Below are positions 34,693 through 43,685 of a stretch of 64,000 bases of DNA, piece by piece. The DNA comes from Cellvibrio polysaccharolyticus (GTDB lineage Bacteria; Pseudomonadota; Gammaproteobacteria; Pseudomonadales; Cellvibrionaceae), in assembly GCF_015182315.1 (NCBI RefSeq), contig NZ_PRDL01000001.1:1798001-1862000 (forward strand), written 5' to 3'. Numbering within the stretch: the first letter of the stretch is position 1; every line of letters begins with the position of its first letter. The position numbers and the translations under genes are program-made. A model generated the notes under the pieces. It made no database searches. It saw nothing but the letters and a program-made list of their open reading frames with translations, and had not been told where the DNA came from.

Positions 34693-35520
34693 ATGTCGCA
34701 CACTATACAAGACAGTCCGCTCGGGCAAAGCTCGGCTTATATTTCCAGCTATACCCCGGCGCTGCTGTTCCCGATTGCGCGCGCCCAGTCACGCGTACAC
34801 CTCAATTTGACCGACACGGCGCTGCCATTTTACGGCAATGATCTGTGGACCGGGTACGAATTGTCCTGGCTTGATCGCGGCGGCAAACCGCAGGTAGCGA
34901 TTGCCGAGTTTTCAATACCGGCTAACAGCCCGAATATTATTGAATCCAAGTCTTTCAAGTTGTATTTGAATTCGTTTAATCAAACGGTGTGTGAATCCTG
35001 GAAGCAGGTTATCGAGTTGTTAACCCGCGATTTGAGTGAGGCGGCCGGTGCTGAGGTGGGTGTTTCGCTGTTTTCTCTGGAGGCGTTTTCTGAAAAAGCG
35101 TTGCAGATGTTGCAAGGAAGCTTGCTGGATGCGCAAGAGCTGACAGTCTCTCATTATCACCCTGAACCTGCGCTACTAACCACCACAGCAACGCCGGTGG
35201 CGGATGAACAGGTTTACAGCCATTTATTGAAAACCAACTGTCCGGTCACTGGCCAGCCGGATTGGGCCAGTATTCAGATTCAATATTCCGGTCAGACGAT
35301 TGACCCTGCCGGTTTGTTGGCTTACATCATTTCCTTTCGCGAGCATCAGGATTTTCATGAGCACTGTGTGGAGAGGATTTTTTGTGACATTCTTGAGCGC
35401 TGCAAGCCACAGTCATTAACCGTGTATGCCCGTTACACGCGTCGCGGCGGGCTGGATATTAATCCTTTTCGCAGCACTGAAGCGGTGGCGGCGCTATCCC
35501 TGCGTCTGGTTCGTCAGTAA
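34693..35520 (+). CDS. queF: NADPH-dependent 7-cyano-7-deazaguanine reductase QueF
   Basis: 275 residues, the unimodular E. coli-type length. It reduces preQ0 to preQ1 in queuosine synthesis for tRNA. The QueF motif ESKSFKLYLNSFNQT is present. The catalytic Cys183 lies in NCPVTGQPDW, with Asp190 after it, and FHEHCVERIF follows. A strong terminator closes the operon. Confidence 0.97.
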   Translation: MSHTIQDSPLGQSSAYISSYTPALLFPIARAQSRVHLNLTDTALPFYGNDLWTGYELSWLDRGGKPQVAIAEFSIPANSPNIIESKSFKLYLNSFNQTVCESWKQVIELLTRDLSEAAGAEVGVSLFSLEAFSEKALQMLQGSLLDAQELTVSHYHPEPALLTTTATPVADEQVYSHLLKTNCPVTGQPDWASIQIQYSGQTIDPAGLLAYIISFREHQDFHEHCVERIFCDILERCKPQSLTVYARYTRRGGLDINPFRSTEAVAALSLRLVRQ

Positions 35521-35530
35521 TTTTTACGCA

Positions 35531-35580
35531 GATACAAAAAAGCCGTTAGCCTGTTGCCTGGCTAACGGCTTTTTTGTATC
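35531..35580. terminator. Bidirectional terminator after queF
   Basis: Perfect 21-bp stem (arms 35531-35551 and 35560-35580, sharing AGCCGTTAGCC / GGCTAACGGCT) with an 8-base loop. A-rich and T-rich flanks make it work for both the queF operon and the convergent cyclase gene. Confidence 0.93.
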
Positions 35581-35615
35581 CGGTCAGTTTGCCTGGCCGA
35601 AGATGATTCTGCGCT

Positions 35616-37028
35616 TTATATAATGACTTTTTCTTTCAGCTTGTTGGCTGCTGTTTCCAAAAAGTCGATGACCTTTTCCTTGTCGTAATTACGAATTTTG
35701 TCGATATCCATATGCAGCGAAAACCCCTCGGTGCGGTCTTCAAAAAACGTCTGGCTTTTGCCCAAATCCCTGCGAAAATCGGCCACCTGGTAAACGCGAA
35801 CCGGCTGGGTGAAGCCTTTTACCTGAATTTCCCCCTTGTCGCGACACATAATAGCATCGCGCACCAGTGACCAGGTTTCGTGGGAAATCAAAATTTCGTC
35901 CGGTTCGGCGGCAGATTCAAGGCGGCTCGCCAGGTTAACCTGAGTGCCCAGCACCGTGTAGTTTAAATGGCTGGAGGTACCGAAGGTGCCGACCGTACAA
36001 AAACCCGTATTAATTCCCATGCGGATTTGCAGCGGGTTTTTAATGCCTTGGCTGTACCATTCTGCTCGTAAACTCCGCATTTTTTTCTTCATGGCAATGG
36101 CCATGGAAACGCAGTGCAAACAATCCGCTTTAACGCCCTGGCTGTTGGAGTCACCAAACAGCACCATGATCGCGTCGCCCATAAACTTATCAATGGTGCC
36201 GCCATATTGCGCCACGATACGGGACATTTCGGTGAGATAATGATTCAGCAATTCGGTGAGTGCTTCGGCTTCCATCTCTTCAGAAAGCTCACTGAAATTT
36301 TTAATATCCGAAAAAAACACGGTGATTTTTTTGCGCTCGGCTTGCAGCGCTTCGTCCTTGCCCTCGTTGATGGCTTTCCATACGGTGGGCGGTAAATAGC
36401 GGGACAGTTTGTAGGCGCGGATTTTGTGCCATTTTTGTTCATTTTCCAGCTGTTGCCGCACCAGCGAGAGCTTGCGAAAACGTTGGTTCATATAAACGGC
36501 ATAAATAAGAAAATAGGTGATGATGCCAATTAAACTGGCAGCACTGATTTCTATACTGCTGCTTAAAATCAGTTTCGGTTGATAAATAATCAGCGCGATA
36601 ATAATGCCCACCGCAAAAGCTGCGTTATCTTCCAGCCATTTGCGCACTCCACCACTGAGCAGCGCGTTAAACTGAATAATGGTAAGAAACATAATGCAGG
36701 GCAGTAAACTGAAGTTGGTCAGGCTAACCACCACACCCAGAAACGCGGCGTCACAATAGGACAGCCAGCGGGTGACTTTGGACAGGGTTTCGCCAGAGAG
36801 CTTACGGGTAAAGTGGTAGGTGCAGTAAGCGTAGGTCAACAGCAAAATAATGGTGGCGGCATGGATATAATTAACATCACTCCAGGTCAGGGTAGAGGCC
36901 AGAGTCCCTGCGGCCGCGAAGCAAACAATTGCACGAAAGTAGTATTGCTGCAGCGGGGAGTCCGTTTGCGGCTCGGTCAAGGGGAGCGCACTTATCATGA
37001 TGCCATGGGCCTGTTGATGGTAATCCAT
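35616..37028 (-). CDS. Class III adenylate cyclase, membrane-bound (CyaB-like)
   Basis: 470 residues from ATG 37028. Five to six hydrophobic helices (about 35-190) precede a linker and a class III cyclase domain (about 235-410). Metal-binding Asp residues are in FFSDIKNFS and GDAIMVLFGD; the Lys in TIDKFMGD is typical of adenine selection. VNLASRLES holds the transition-state Asn/Arg. It thus likely makes cAMP at the inner membrane. The layout matches Pseudomonas CyaB with a MASE2-like sensor; the input is unknown. It could feed the CRP-type site in front of the adhesin at 51970 (inference). Confidence 0.9.
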   Translation of the reverse strand: MDYHQQAHGIMISALPLTEPQTDSPLQQYYFRAIVCFAAAGTLASTLTWSDVNYIHAATIILLLTYAYCTYHFTRKLSGETLSKVTRWLSYCDAAFLGVVVSLTNFSLLPCIMFLTIIQFNALLSGGVRKWLEDNAAFAVGIIIALIIYQPKLILSSSIEISAASLIGIITYFLIYAVYMNQRFRKLSLVRQQLENEQKWHKIRAYKLSRYLPPTVWKAINEGKDEALQAERKKITVFFSDIKNFSELSEEMEAEALTELLNHYLTEMSRIVAQYGGTIDKFMGDAIMVLFGDSNSQGVKADCLHCVSMAIAMKKKMRSLRAEWYSQGIKNPLQIRMGINTGFCTVGTFGTSSHLNYTVLGTQVNLASRLESAAEPDEILISHETWSLVRDAIMCRDKGEIQVKGFTQPVRVYQVADFRRDLGKSQTFFEDRTEGFSLHMDIDKIRNYDKEKVIDFLETAANKLKEKVII

Positions 37029-37224
37029 TATTAAATGTGTGACAGACTGCACATTAGACGCGTTTTGTTATGAAAAGTCTATGTGCTTCAATGATTTGAA
37101 GACGTGTTAATTTGGGGGCTCCGGGCAGGGGCCTTTTTAATAAATATCGGCATTTCCGGGTTTTGTTAATGACGGTTTTTATCCGTCCCCGGTTGTTATT
37201 GCCTCCGCGTAGTAAAGGTGAAAT

Positions 37225-37788
37225 ATGAATGCAATAGAGGTGCTGACCCGGCGGGTATCCATCTCAAGGCTGGCGGCGCCGGCACCGGACGAAAGCCAGC
37301 GACAGGTGATATTCGCCGCAGCCCTGCGTGCCGCAGATCATGGCCAGATGCGGCCGTGGCGCTTTCTGGTTGTAGAAGGGAATGGTTTGCATCAGCTGGG
37401 AGAGGTTTACGCCAGCGCTGCGGCGCAGGAAGATCCGGAATTACCGGAGGCCAAGCGGGAAAAATTCCGAAGCATGCCACTGCGGGCGCCAATGGTCATT
37501 GTGGCCATCGCGTGTACTCAGGCCAACGTCAAGGTTCCGGAAATAGAGCAGGTGATTTCTGCCGGGGCGGCGGTGCAAAATATGTTGAACGCCGCTTACG
37601 CGTTGAATGTGGGGGCTTTTTGGCGAAGTGGTGATATGGCTTACAGCCCGGCGGTTAAAAAATCGCTCAATTTATCGGAAAGTGAACAGATTGTTGGATA
37701 TTTGTACCTTGGCACTCCAACAACCTCACCGGAGCCTCATAAGCCGCTGGAAATAACGCAATTTTTTCACCCATGGCCTGCAAAATAG
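37225..37788 (+). CDS. Nitroreductase family protein (YdjA-like)
   Basis: 187 residues, FMN-dependent nitroreductase of the short YdjA type. Opening MNAIEVLTRRVSISRLAAPAP, flavin-binding AADHGQMRPWRF and GAAVQNMLNAAYALNVGAFW are visible. AAAGGTG precedes the ATG. The physiological substrate is unknown. tRNA-Ser lies downstream. Confidence 0.9.
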   Translation: MNAIEVLTRRVSISRLAAPAPDESQRQVIFAAALRAADHGQMRPWRFLVVEGNGLHQLGEVYASAAAQEDPELPEAKREKFRSMPLRAPMVIVAIACTQANVKVPEIEQVISAGAAVQNMLNAAYALNVGAFWRSGDMAYSPAVKKSLNLSESEQIVGYLYLGTPTTSPEPHKPLEITQFFHPWPAK

Positions 37789-37790
37789 CA

Positions 37791-37819
37791 TTGCGTTTAT
37801 GTAAACCGTTGTGTACATT
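37791..37819 (+). promoter_or_regulatory. Candidate promoter of tRNA-Ser
   Basis: TTGCGT (37791-37796) and TACATT (37814-37819) have a 17-base spacing, followed by a GC-rich stretch (AGCGACCC). Transcription would start about 70 bases before the tRNA. Confidence 0.4.
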
Positions 37820-37896
37820 AGCGACCCTTCGAAAGGGGCAGTGAAGCTGAATTTCGAAGCCAAATTTTTCGCTTAACAGCGACAAAATTTGTACAC

Positions 37897-37984
37897 GGTG
37901 AGGTGTCCGAGTGGCCGAAGGAGCACGCCTGGAAAGTGTGTATATCGCAAGGTATCGAGGGTTCGACTCCCTCTCTCACCGCCA
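37897..37984 (+). tRNA. tRNA-Ser (GGA)
   Basis: 88 bases with CCA. The acceptor GGTGAGG pairs with TCTCACC (one G-U). The anticodon loop CTGGAAA carries GGA. The long variable arm of type II tRNAs is present. Confidence 0.96.
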
Positions 37985-37992
37985 CATATATC

Positions 37993-38022
37993 AAAAAAGC
38001 CCTGATTATTCAGGGCTTTTTT
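37993..38022 (+). terminator. Terminator of tRNA-Ser
   Basis: AAAAAAGCCCTG and CAGGGCTTTTTT form a 12-bp stem around ATTATT, ending in a T-run. It begins eight bases after the tRNA. Confidence 0.93.
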
Positions 38023-38069
38023 GTATCTGCATTATTTTACTCCTCAATTATTTTTATTTCGCATACTCA

Positions 38070-38696
38070 TTAGCCAGCCGCTCTTGCTGTCAGGTTGGAT
38101 AAGTAGACGTTGTCCGGTTCAAGGCCGCGACTTTCATGTACAGCACTTAGCCAGTGTTGCGTGGTAACGACGGCGGCGAAATTGGAATGAAATACCGTGC
38201 TGAATACGCGATGTATTTCTTCCGCGCTCGCTTTTCCTGCCGCGTTTTCATAAGGCAAAGCGCCTGTTGCATCGGAAAGAAATTCTACTTTGAAGCCCTC
38301 ATGGGCGGCATGAAAAATGGTAGACGCATTGCAGTTGTGCGTCATATAACCAACCACCGTCAATGTGTCGATGTCTCTGGCGGACAGCCACTGCGCAAGA
38401 TCCGTTCCTGCAAATACATCCGCCAGGGGTTTGTTGATATGGTGATCCGGCTGAATGGCAGCAATGGCCGGATGTAATTGCCATGACTGCGAGCCCTTCG
38501 CAAATATTGGCGAACCCTCGGGCGCATCATGCTGCACAACCACCACGGGTACACCGGCTGCCTGTGCTGTTTCAATGGCCTTCAGGATATTGGGCAGTGA
38601 GATATCGACGGGCGGATATTCAATGGGCAGGTTGCCGGTAAAATATTCGTTTTGCACATCGATAACAATAAGGGCACGACGAGGGCTTGTGGGCAT
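38070..38696 (-). CDS. Isochorismatase-like cysteine hydrolase
   Basis: 208 residues from ATG 38696, with GGAG seven bases upstream. The catalytic triad of the family is visible: Asp13 (VIDVQNEYF), Lys89 (NKPLADVF) and Cys122 (THNCNAST). Members hydrolyse amides such as nicotinamide or convert isochorismate; the substrate here is not predictable. It is divergent from a GlxA-type regulator, a common arrangement. Confidence 0.9.
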   Translation of the reverse strand: MPTSPRRALIVIDVQNEYFTGNLPIEYPPVDISLPNILKAIETAQAAGVPVVVVQHDAPEGSPIFAKGSQSWQLHPAIAAIQPDHHINKPLADVFAGTDLAQWLSARDIDTLTVVGYMTHNCNASTIFHAAHEGFKVEFLSDATGALPYENAAGKASAEEIHRVFSTVFHSNFAAVVTTQHWLSAVHESRGLEPDNVYLSNLTARAAG

Positions 38697-38773
38697 GATG
38701 ATCTCCGGAAGTTGAGTGCGAGGGAGGATTCCCCGAGTCATCCATTTTTGTGTACTTTAAACCGCGATCATAG

Positions 38774-38808
38774 TGGCCCGAAGGTCAGTCTTCGATATAA
38801 TCGGGCCA
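38774..38808. promoter_or_regulatory. Inverted repeat spanning the promoter and start of the AraC-type gene
   Basis: TGGCCCGA (38774-38781) and TCGGGCCA (38801-38808) are perfect 8-bp arms 19 bases apart. A TATAAT box (38796-38801) lies between them, and the right arm ends on the A of the ATG at 38808. The -35 region is poor. This looks like an autoregulatory operator or an activator-dependent promoter. Confidence 0.55.
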
Positions 38809-39860
38809 TGCATACACTTACTTCCCAATTACGCCCTATTCAGATCGCCGTCGTAGCCTTCGATGGCATTACGCCTTTTCACTTATCGGTGCCCAGCCTG
38901 GTTTTTGGTGCCCGCCTCGCCGATGGCGAAGAGGCCGCCTTCGAAGTAACCATTTGCGCCCTCGATAAAGACCCGTTGCGTACCTCGGCAGGGTTTATGA
39001 TTTCAACCGGAAATGATCTTTCTGTTTTAAATACGGCCGATATCGTCATCATGCCCAGTTGGCACGAAGACTACCGTAGTGCTCCCGTTCCTTTATTGGA
39101 TGCCTTGCGCGCAGCGAGCCAGCGGGGCGCAAGCCTGGTGGGGCTGTGCCTGGGCGCGTTTCCATTGGCCGAAGCGGGGCTTCTTAATGGTAAAAGCGCC
39201 ACTACCCATTGGTTGGCTACCGACGAACTGGCCCGGCGCTATCCTGCCGTAACGGTTATACAGGAAGTGCTTTATGTGGATCAGGGTAATGTGCTTACCT
39301 CGGGCGGTGTTGCGGCGGGGCTCGATTGTTGCCTTTATATGTTGCGGCAATTGATCGGTGTTGAAACCGCTAACAAAATTGCCCGAAGGCTTCTGGTGGC
39401 GCCTCACAGAGATGGCGGGCAAGCCCAGTTTATTGAGCGTCCTCTGCCGGTTTCAAGTAGTGATAGTCGATTTTCGGAGGTGCTGGAATGGGTGTGTCAC
39501 CGTCTTGATCAGGTGCACACTATTGATTCACTTGCCGAGCGTGCGGCCATGAGCCGTCGAAATTTCACGCGTCATTTTCGCCGGGTCACCGGTACGTCAT
39601 TCAAACAATGGCTGCTAAATCAGCGGCTTTCGCACGCGCAAGGGATGCTTGAAGGCACCGACGCGTCTATCGACGTGGTCGCGCAACAAGCAGGATTCGG
39701 GACAGCGGTTTCTTTGCGGCAGCATTTCAAGGCCTCCCTGCATACCTCGCCTTCGATCTATCGCAAGCTTTTCCGGGACGCTCCGGTGGCCAGACCTGAT
39801 GAGATTGCGCAGCTGCCTGATACCGAAAGGGCCAATTCAGCGGGTGCCAGGTCTTCCTGA
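38808..39860 (+). CDS. GlxA-type transcriptional regulator (DJ-1/PfpI + AraC HTH)
   Basis: 350 residues from ATG 38808. The N-terminal DJ-1/PfpI domain (about 10-205) has the nucleophile-elbow-like GLCLGAF. The C-terminal AraC/XylS helix-turn-helix pair (about 225-325) reads SLAERAAMSRRNFTRHFRRVTGTSFKQWLLNQRLSHAQGML. Such regulators often control the adjacent hydrolase. TATAAT is only six bases before the ATG, so the mRNA may be leaderless; no Shine-Dalgarno is visible. Confidence 0.92.
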   Translation: MHTLTSQLRPIQIAVVAFDGITPFHLSVPSLVFGARLADGEEAAFEVTICALDKDPLRTSAGFMISTGNDLSVLNTADIVIMPSWHEDYRSAPVPLLDALRAASQRGASLVGLCLGAFPLAEAGLLNGKSATTHWLATDELARRYPAVTVIQEVLYVDQGNVLTSGGVAAGLDCCLYMLRQLIGVETANKIARRLLVAPHRDGGQAQFIERPLPVSSSDSRFSEVLEWVCHRLDQVHTIDSLAERAAMSRRNFTRHFRRVTGTSFKQWLLNQRLSHAQGMLEGTDASIDVVAQQAGFGTAVSLRQHFKASLHTSPSIYRKLFRDAPVARPDEIAQLPDTERANSAGARSS

Positions 39861-40209
39861 TCAGTCAGGCCCATCTGCATAAGCAGCATCTGCTTCAGCC
39901 GGGCAGCTGGTTCGTTAGAGGGCAGGGAATTTCAAATTTTTGTCGTTTTGCTATCCGGCTTTTTTAATAATAGGGCGTGCAAGCAGGAGTGGTTTAACGC
40001 TCTGCCTGGGAAGTAAGGAAAGGGTGTGCGGCTGCTATTGAGTGAGGTGGAGAGGGTTTTTTGAGCAATCCGTGCAAAGAATGCCCATATTGTTTTGAAT
40101 AACCTATTTAATTGATTTTAAAGAAAATACGGCCACAAATAATTGCGTTTATTTGGATTTACTACTTGACGGGCTATGCGCTACTCCATAAAATGCGCGC
40201 CTCAACAAC
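39861..40209. other. Gene-free stretch before the tRNA-Arg genes
   Basis: 349 bases without a credible ORF or repeat. Its right end becomes AT-rich and contains the tRNA-Arg promoter. I see nothing else. Confidence 0.6.
40166..40194 (+). promoter_or_regulatory. Promoter of the tRNA-Arg pair
   Basis: TTGACG (40166-40171) and TAAAAT (40189-40194) are 17 bases apart, followed by GCGCGCC. The -10 plus discriminator (TAAAATGCGC) is the same as at the tRNA-Glu/Gly operon. Confidence 0.85.
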
Positions 40210-40286
40210 GCACTCGTAGCTCAGCTGGATAGAGTACTCGGCTACGAACCGAGCGGTCGGAGGTTCGAATCCTCCCGAGTGCGCCA
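40210..40286 (+). tRNA. tRNA-Arg (ACG), copy 1
   Basis: 77 bases with CCA. The acceptor GCACTCG pairs with CGAGTGC. The anticodon loop CTACGAA carries ACG, read as inosine-34 after editing. Confidence 0.97.
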
Positions 40287-40325
40287 TTTTTTAAATGGGA
40301 TATGTTGATACACAAGTTTACCCAC

Positions 40326-40402
40326 GCACTCGTAGCTCAGCTGGATAGAGTACTCGGCTACGAACCGAGCGGTCGGAGGTTCGAATCCTCCCGAGTGCGC
40401 CA
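40326..40402 (+). tRNA. tRNA-Arg (ACG), copy 2
   Basis: Identical to the copy at 40210 over all 77 bases; 39 bases separate the two. Both share one promoter and one terminator. Confidence 0.97.
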
Positions 40403-40408
40403 TACAAG

Positions 40409-40441
40409 AAAAGGCCTTAGCGGAAACGCTAAGGCCTTTTT
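40409..40441 (+). terminator. Terminator of the tRNA-Arg operon
   Basis: AAAAGGCCTTAGCG and CGCTAAGGCCTTTT form a perfect 14-bp stem closed by a GAAA tetraloop. Confidence 0.93.
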
Positions 40442-40639
40442 ATTTGTTCGCGATAAATCTTCGTAAAAAACTCTACCTTTCTTGCCCGGGCAGTAACTTC
40501 CGACCCTGTAAAAACCCTCTTTGCCATCCTGTTGGCGCCTGATCAGCTGCGGCCTTTGTTGTATTCAGTCCTTAAATAATCCGCCAGAAAATCGAATGCA
40601 TGCTTCCGGCGGTTGCACAGGATTAAGGTTGAGGGGGGC

Positions 40640-41590
40640 TCAAGCCAGGGTATCTTGCAGGTGCTGGCGGATTTCTTCCGGTTCGCGCTTGCGCTTGATG
40701 GCCTCAAAAAAATCCCCGGCTTCGCTGTAGTGCAGGCGTAAGTAAGCCAGCCACTGTTTGATGCGGTTGCCGCTATTTTTCCCTTCATAAAAAGGCAGGG
40801 TCTGGTCAAAGTAATTCAACAGCATGCGGCAGATATCCAGCCATTGCAGCGGTTGGTAGATTTCCTTATTGAGATCGGCCTTGATCTGGCGAGCCAGATC
40901 CGGACAGGCCAGCAGGCCCCGGCCAATCATAATGTCAGTGCTGCCGGATTGTTCGCGGCAGCGATAATAGTCAGCCAGCGACCAGACTTCCCCATTGGCA
41001 ATCACCGGAATGGTCAGGTGTTTACGGATGTCGGCTATGTATTCCCAATAGGCGGGCGGGCGGTAACCATCGGCTTTGGAGCGGGCATGCACTGCCAGCT
41101 CATCCGCACCGGCCTCGGCAACGGCGCGGGCGTTATCCAGATAAGAAGAGCGATCATCAAAGCCGAGGCGGATCTTGGCTGACAGGGGGATGTGAGTCGG
41201 CAATGCCTCACGTACCGCTTTAACAATGTTGTAAACCCGATCCGGCTGTTTCAGCAAGCAAGCACCGCCCTCGCTGCGGTTAACGGTTTTTGCAGGGCAG
41301 CCAAAGTTGATGTCAATGGCATCGGCACCGGCTTTTATCGCTTCCACCGCATTAATCGCCATGGAGGCCGGATTGCCGCCCAGCAGCTGCACCTTGACCG
41401 GAATACCGGTGGGGGTTTTGCAGCCATGCAGTATTTCCGGTGCCAGGCGGTGGAATACCTTGGCAGGCATTACCTGATCGTTTACCCGGATAAACTCGGT
41501 TACACATTGATCAATGCCGCCAATGCGGGTTAATAGCGCACGGACATGTTGGTCAACAACGCCCTCCATAGGGGCCAGAATAATTCGCAT
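40640..41590 (-). CDS. dusC: tRNA-dihydrouridine(16) synthase DusC
   Basis: 316 residues, FMN TIM barrel. LAPMEGVVD at the start, DINFGCPAKTVNRSEGGACLL (with the catalytic Cys), KIRLGFDD, HARSKADGY and IANGEVWS are in family order. The R-rather-than-T substitution (HARSK, not HGRTR) and the C-terminal domain mark the DusC subfamily, which reduces U16 in tRNA. It is monocistronic. Confidence 0.95.
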   Translation of the reverse strand: MRIILAPMEGVVDQHVRALLTRIGGIDQCVTEFIRVNDQVMPAKVFHRLAPEILHGCKTPTGIPVKVQLLGGNPASMAINAVEAIKAGADAIDINFGCPAKTVNRSEGGACLLKQPDRVYNIVKAVREALPTHIPLSAKIRLGFDDRSSYLDNARAVAEAGADELAVHARSKADGYRPPAYWEYIADIRKHLTIPVIANGEVWSLADYYRCREQSGSTDIMIGRGLLACPDLARQIKADLNKEIYQPLQWLDICRMLLNYFDQTLPFYEGKNSGNRIKQWLAYLRLHYSEAGDFFEAIKRKREPEEIRQHLQDTLA

Positions 41591-41837
41591 GGTGTAAAAG
41601 CCTGGAGCGGGTGGGGTGGGTTGCGCAGAAAGCCGGAAATTCTACGCGCTTCCCGGGGTAAGTAACACAATGCGGTGGTATTTTTCGCACTGCGGCAGCT
41701 GCGCCGGGAAATATCACAGCTTGCCGGGGCGTTTGTCCGTATACTGCCGGGTATGATTGGTTGCCCGATAAGCCGGGCAATAGCCGCTTTTTACAGACGC
41801 ACCGGTTCGGCAGGTGCAGGATTGAGGAAGGTTTTCT

Positions 41838-43244
41838 GTGGCAGAACAGAGTTTTGAGTTATTGATTGAGCCAGCATCGTTGCAGCGCGTTTTAACCGAG
41901 CAGGGGCTATCCCAGCCAACGCCGGTTCAGTTGCAGGCTATTCCGGCTGTACTCGCCGGCAAAAACCTGCTGGTCAGTGCAAAAACCGGTAGTGGTAAAA
42001 CCGTTGCCTTTTTGCTGCCTGCGATCCAGCAATTGCTGGAAAACAAACCGCGCCAGCCGTTTGGCGCGCGCTTGCTGATCCTGACGCCGACGCGAGAGCT
42101 GGCGCGACAAATCCTCAAAATTGCCCAGGATTTCACCCGTTACAACGATTTGAGCGTCGGCATGATTGCCGGTGGTGAAGAGTTGAAATACCAGAAATCC
42201 ATGCTGCGTAAAGACCCCGAAATTATCGTGGCAACGCCCGGCCGCCTGGCTGAGCACATTGCGCATCGTTCGGTAGACTTTTCGGGCCTGGAAGTGTTGG
42301 TGCTGGATGAGGCCGACCGCATGCTGGATATGGGGCAGGGCGAAGACGTTCTGAATATCGTAACCGCGTGTAATGAAGACCGCCAAAACCTGTTGTTCTC
42401 GGCTACGCTCGAATTGACCGGTCTGAAGCACCTGGTCAAACAGTTGATGCACGAACAGCCCTATGAGCGGCTGGAAATTGCCGAAGCGCCCAACCGGATT
42501 CAGCAGCAATTTATCCTGTCTGACGACGTCAAGCACAAAGAAAAACTGCTGGTTGCCTTACTGGCGCAAAGCAAAGACGCCAAGGTGGTGGTATTTACCA
42601 ACACCAAACTCAAGGCGGGCCAGCTGGATGGTTTGCTTCGCTACAATAAATACCGCGTCAGTGCCTTGCATGGCGATATGACTCAGGATGAGCGCAAGCG
42701 TTCGCTGGATTTTTTCCGTCAACAGAAAACCCAGGTACTGGTCGCCACCGATGTGGCAGCGCGCGGGTTGGATATTGATGATATCGAATTGGTGATCAAC
42801 TTTGATATGGCGCACAGCGGTGATGAATACACGCACCGTATTGGCCGTACTGGCCGCGCCGGTCGTGAAGGTCGCGCTGTGTCTCTGGTTACGGCGGTTG
42901 ACTGGAACCTGATGAGTAGCATCGAGCGCTACTTGAAAGTGCGCTTTGAAAAAACCCAGGTGCCCGGTCTGGTAGCGAGCTACCAGGGCCCGGCCAAACT
43001 CAAATCCTCCGGTAAAGCCGCCGGCGTTAAAAAGAAAAAGCCCGGTGCCTCGGCATCGTCTGGCGGCGGTAGTAAAAAGCCGTTGGAAAAAGCCAAGGTG
43101 CGTGACCGCGATAAGAAAAATATCGGCAAGCGTCGCACTGCGGTGGATGGTGCTGCTCCGCGCCCGGAAAATTCTGCTCCGGTTATCGATGGTTTTGCAC
43201 CACTCAAGCGCAAAGCCGTTCGCGACCCGGGCGATGACGCCTGA
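41838..43244 (+). CDS. DEAD-box RNA helicase (RhlE/SrmB-like)
   Basis: 468 residues, GTG start with GAGGAAGG nine bases before. All helicase motifs are present: Q motif (GLSQPTPVQLQAIP), AKTGSGKT, PTRELA, TPGR, DEAD, SAT, and in the second domain VATDVAARGLD and HRIGRTGR. The last 90 residues are a basic, Lys/Gly/Ser-rich tail typical of RNA-binding extensions. Likely role: ribosome assembly or mRNA decay. Confidence 0.94.
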   Translation: MAEQSFELLIEPASLQRVLTEQGLSQPTPVQLQAIPAVLAGKNLLVSAKTGSGKTVAFLLPAIQQLLENKPRQPFGARLLILTPTRELARQILKIAQDFTRYNDLSVGMIAGGEELKYQKSMLRKDPEIIVATPGRLAEHIAHRSVDFSGLEVLVLDEADRMLDMGQGEDVLNIVTACNEDRQNLLFSATLELTGLKHLVKQLMHEQPYERLEIAEAPNRIQQQFILSDDVKHKEKLLVALLAQSKDAKVVVFTNTKLKAGQLDGLLRYNKYRVSALHGDMTQDERKRSLDFFRQQKTQVLVATDVAARGLDIDDIELVINFDMAHSGDEYTHRIGRTGRAGREGRAVSLVTAVDWNLMSSIERYLKVRFEKTQVPGLVASYQGPAKLKSSGKAAGVKKKKPGASASSGGGSKKPLEKAKVRDRDKKNIGKRRTAVDGAAPRPENSAPVIDGFAPLKRKAVRDPGDDA

Positions 43245-43685
43245 TAAGTGTGCGCGTTTTCTCACGCCGATTTTTTAGTTGAAATAATTTATTAATCAGT
43301 AACAAATCGGCGTTGACCGCTATTTTTTTTGGGCATATATTTCAAGCAAGCTGCTGAAGAGTGACAGGTTCATTTGCAGTGCTGTTCAGCAGTTTGATAC
43401 CGGCGATATTATTTTTATAAGGCACAAAACTTTTTCTCCGGTTTGGTGCCATAATAATGTCACACCGGCTTGTTAAAAATAACAAACCGGTAGTTGCACG
43501 GTGGGGTGGCTTTGGCAGGCCGATACATTCATACGACAACGTGGAGTTAAAAGAAGTTTTCCTGACCTGTTTACGTCAATTCGGAAGTTAAGCAGCTCGC
43601 GCAAATGCCGGTGATTATCAGCTCCGGATGTTTACCCGATTTTCGCGACGCGTTATTTTTTCCAACCAGAAGGGGATAACCACCC
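43245..43685. other. Gene-free stretch upstream of the PhoH-like gene
   Basis: 441 bases. A 65-codon minus-strand frame (43342-43539) has no start signal and looks random. AT-rich DNA near 43270-43330 may contain the promoter, but no clear hexamers are seen. The rest would be leader. Confidence 0.5.

Noticed and set aside
43342..43539. 65-codon frame upstream of the PhoH-like gene
   Set aside because: No ribosome-binding site and random-looking composition; likely chance.
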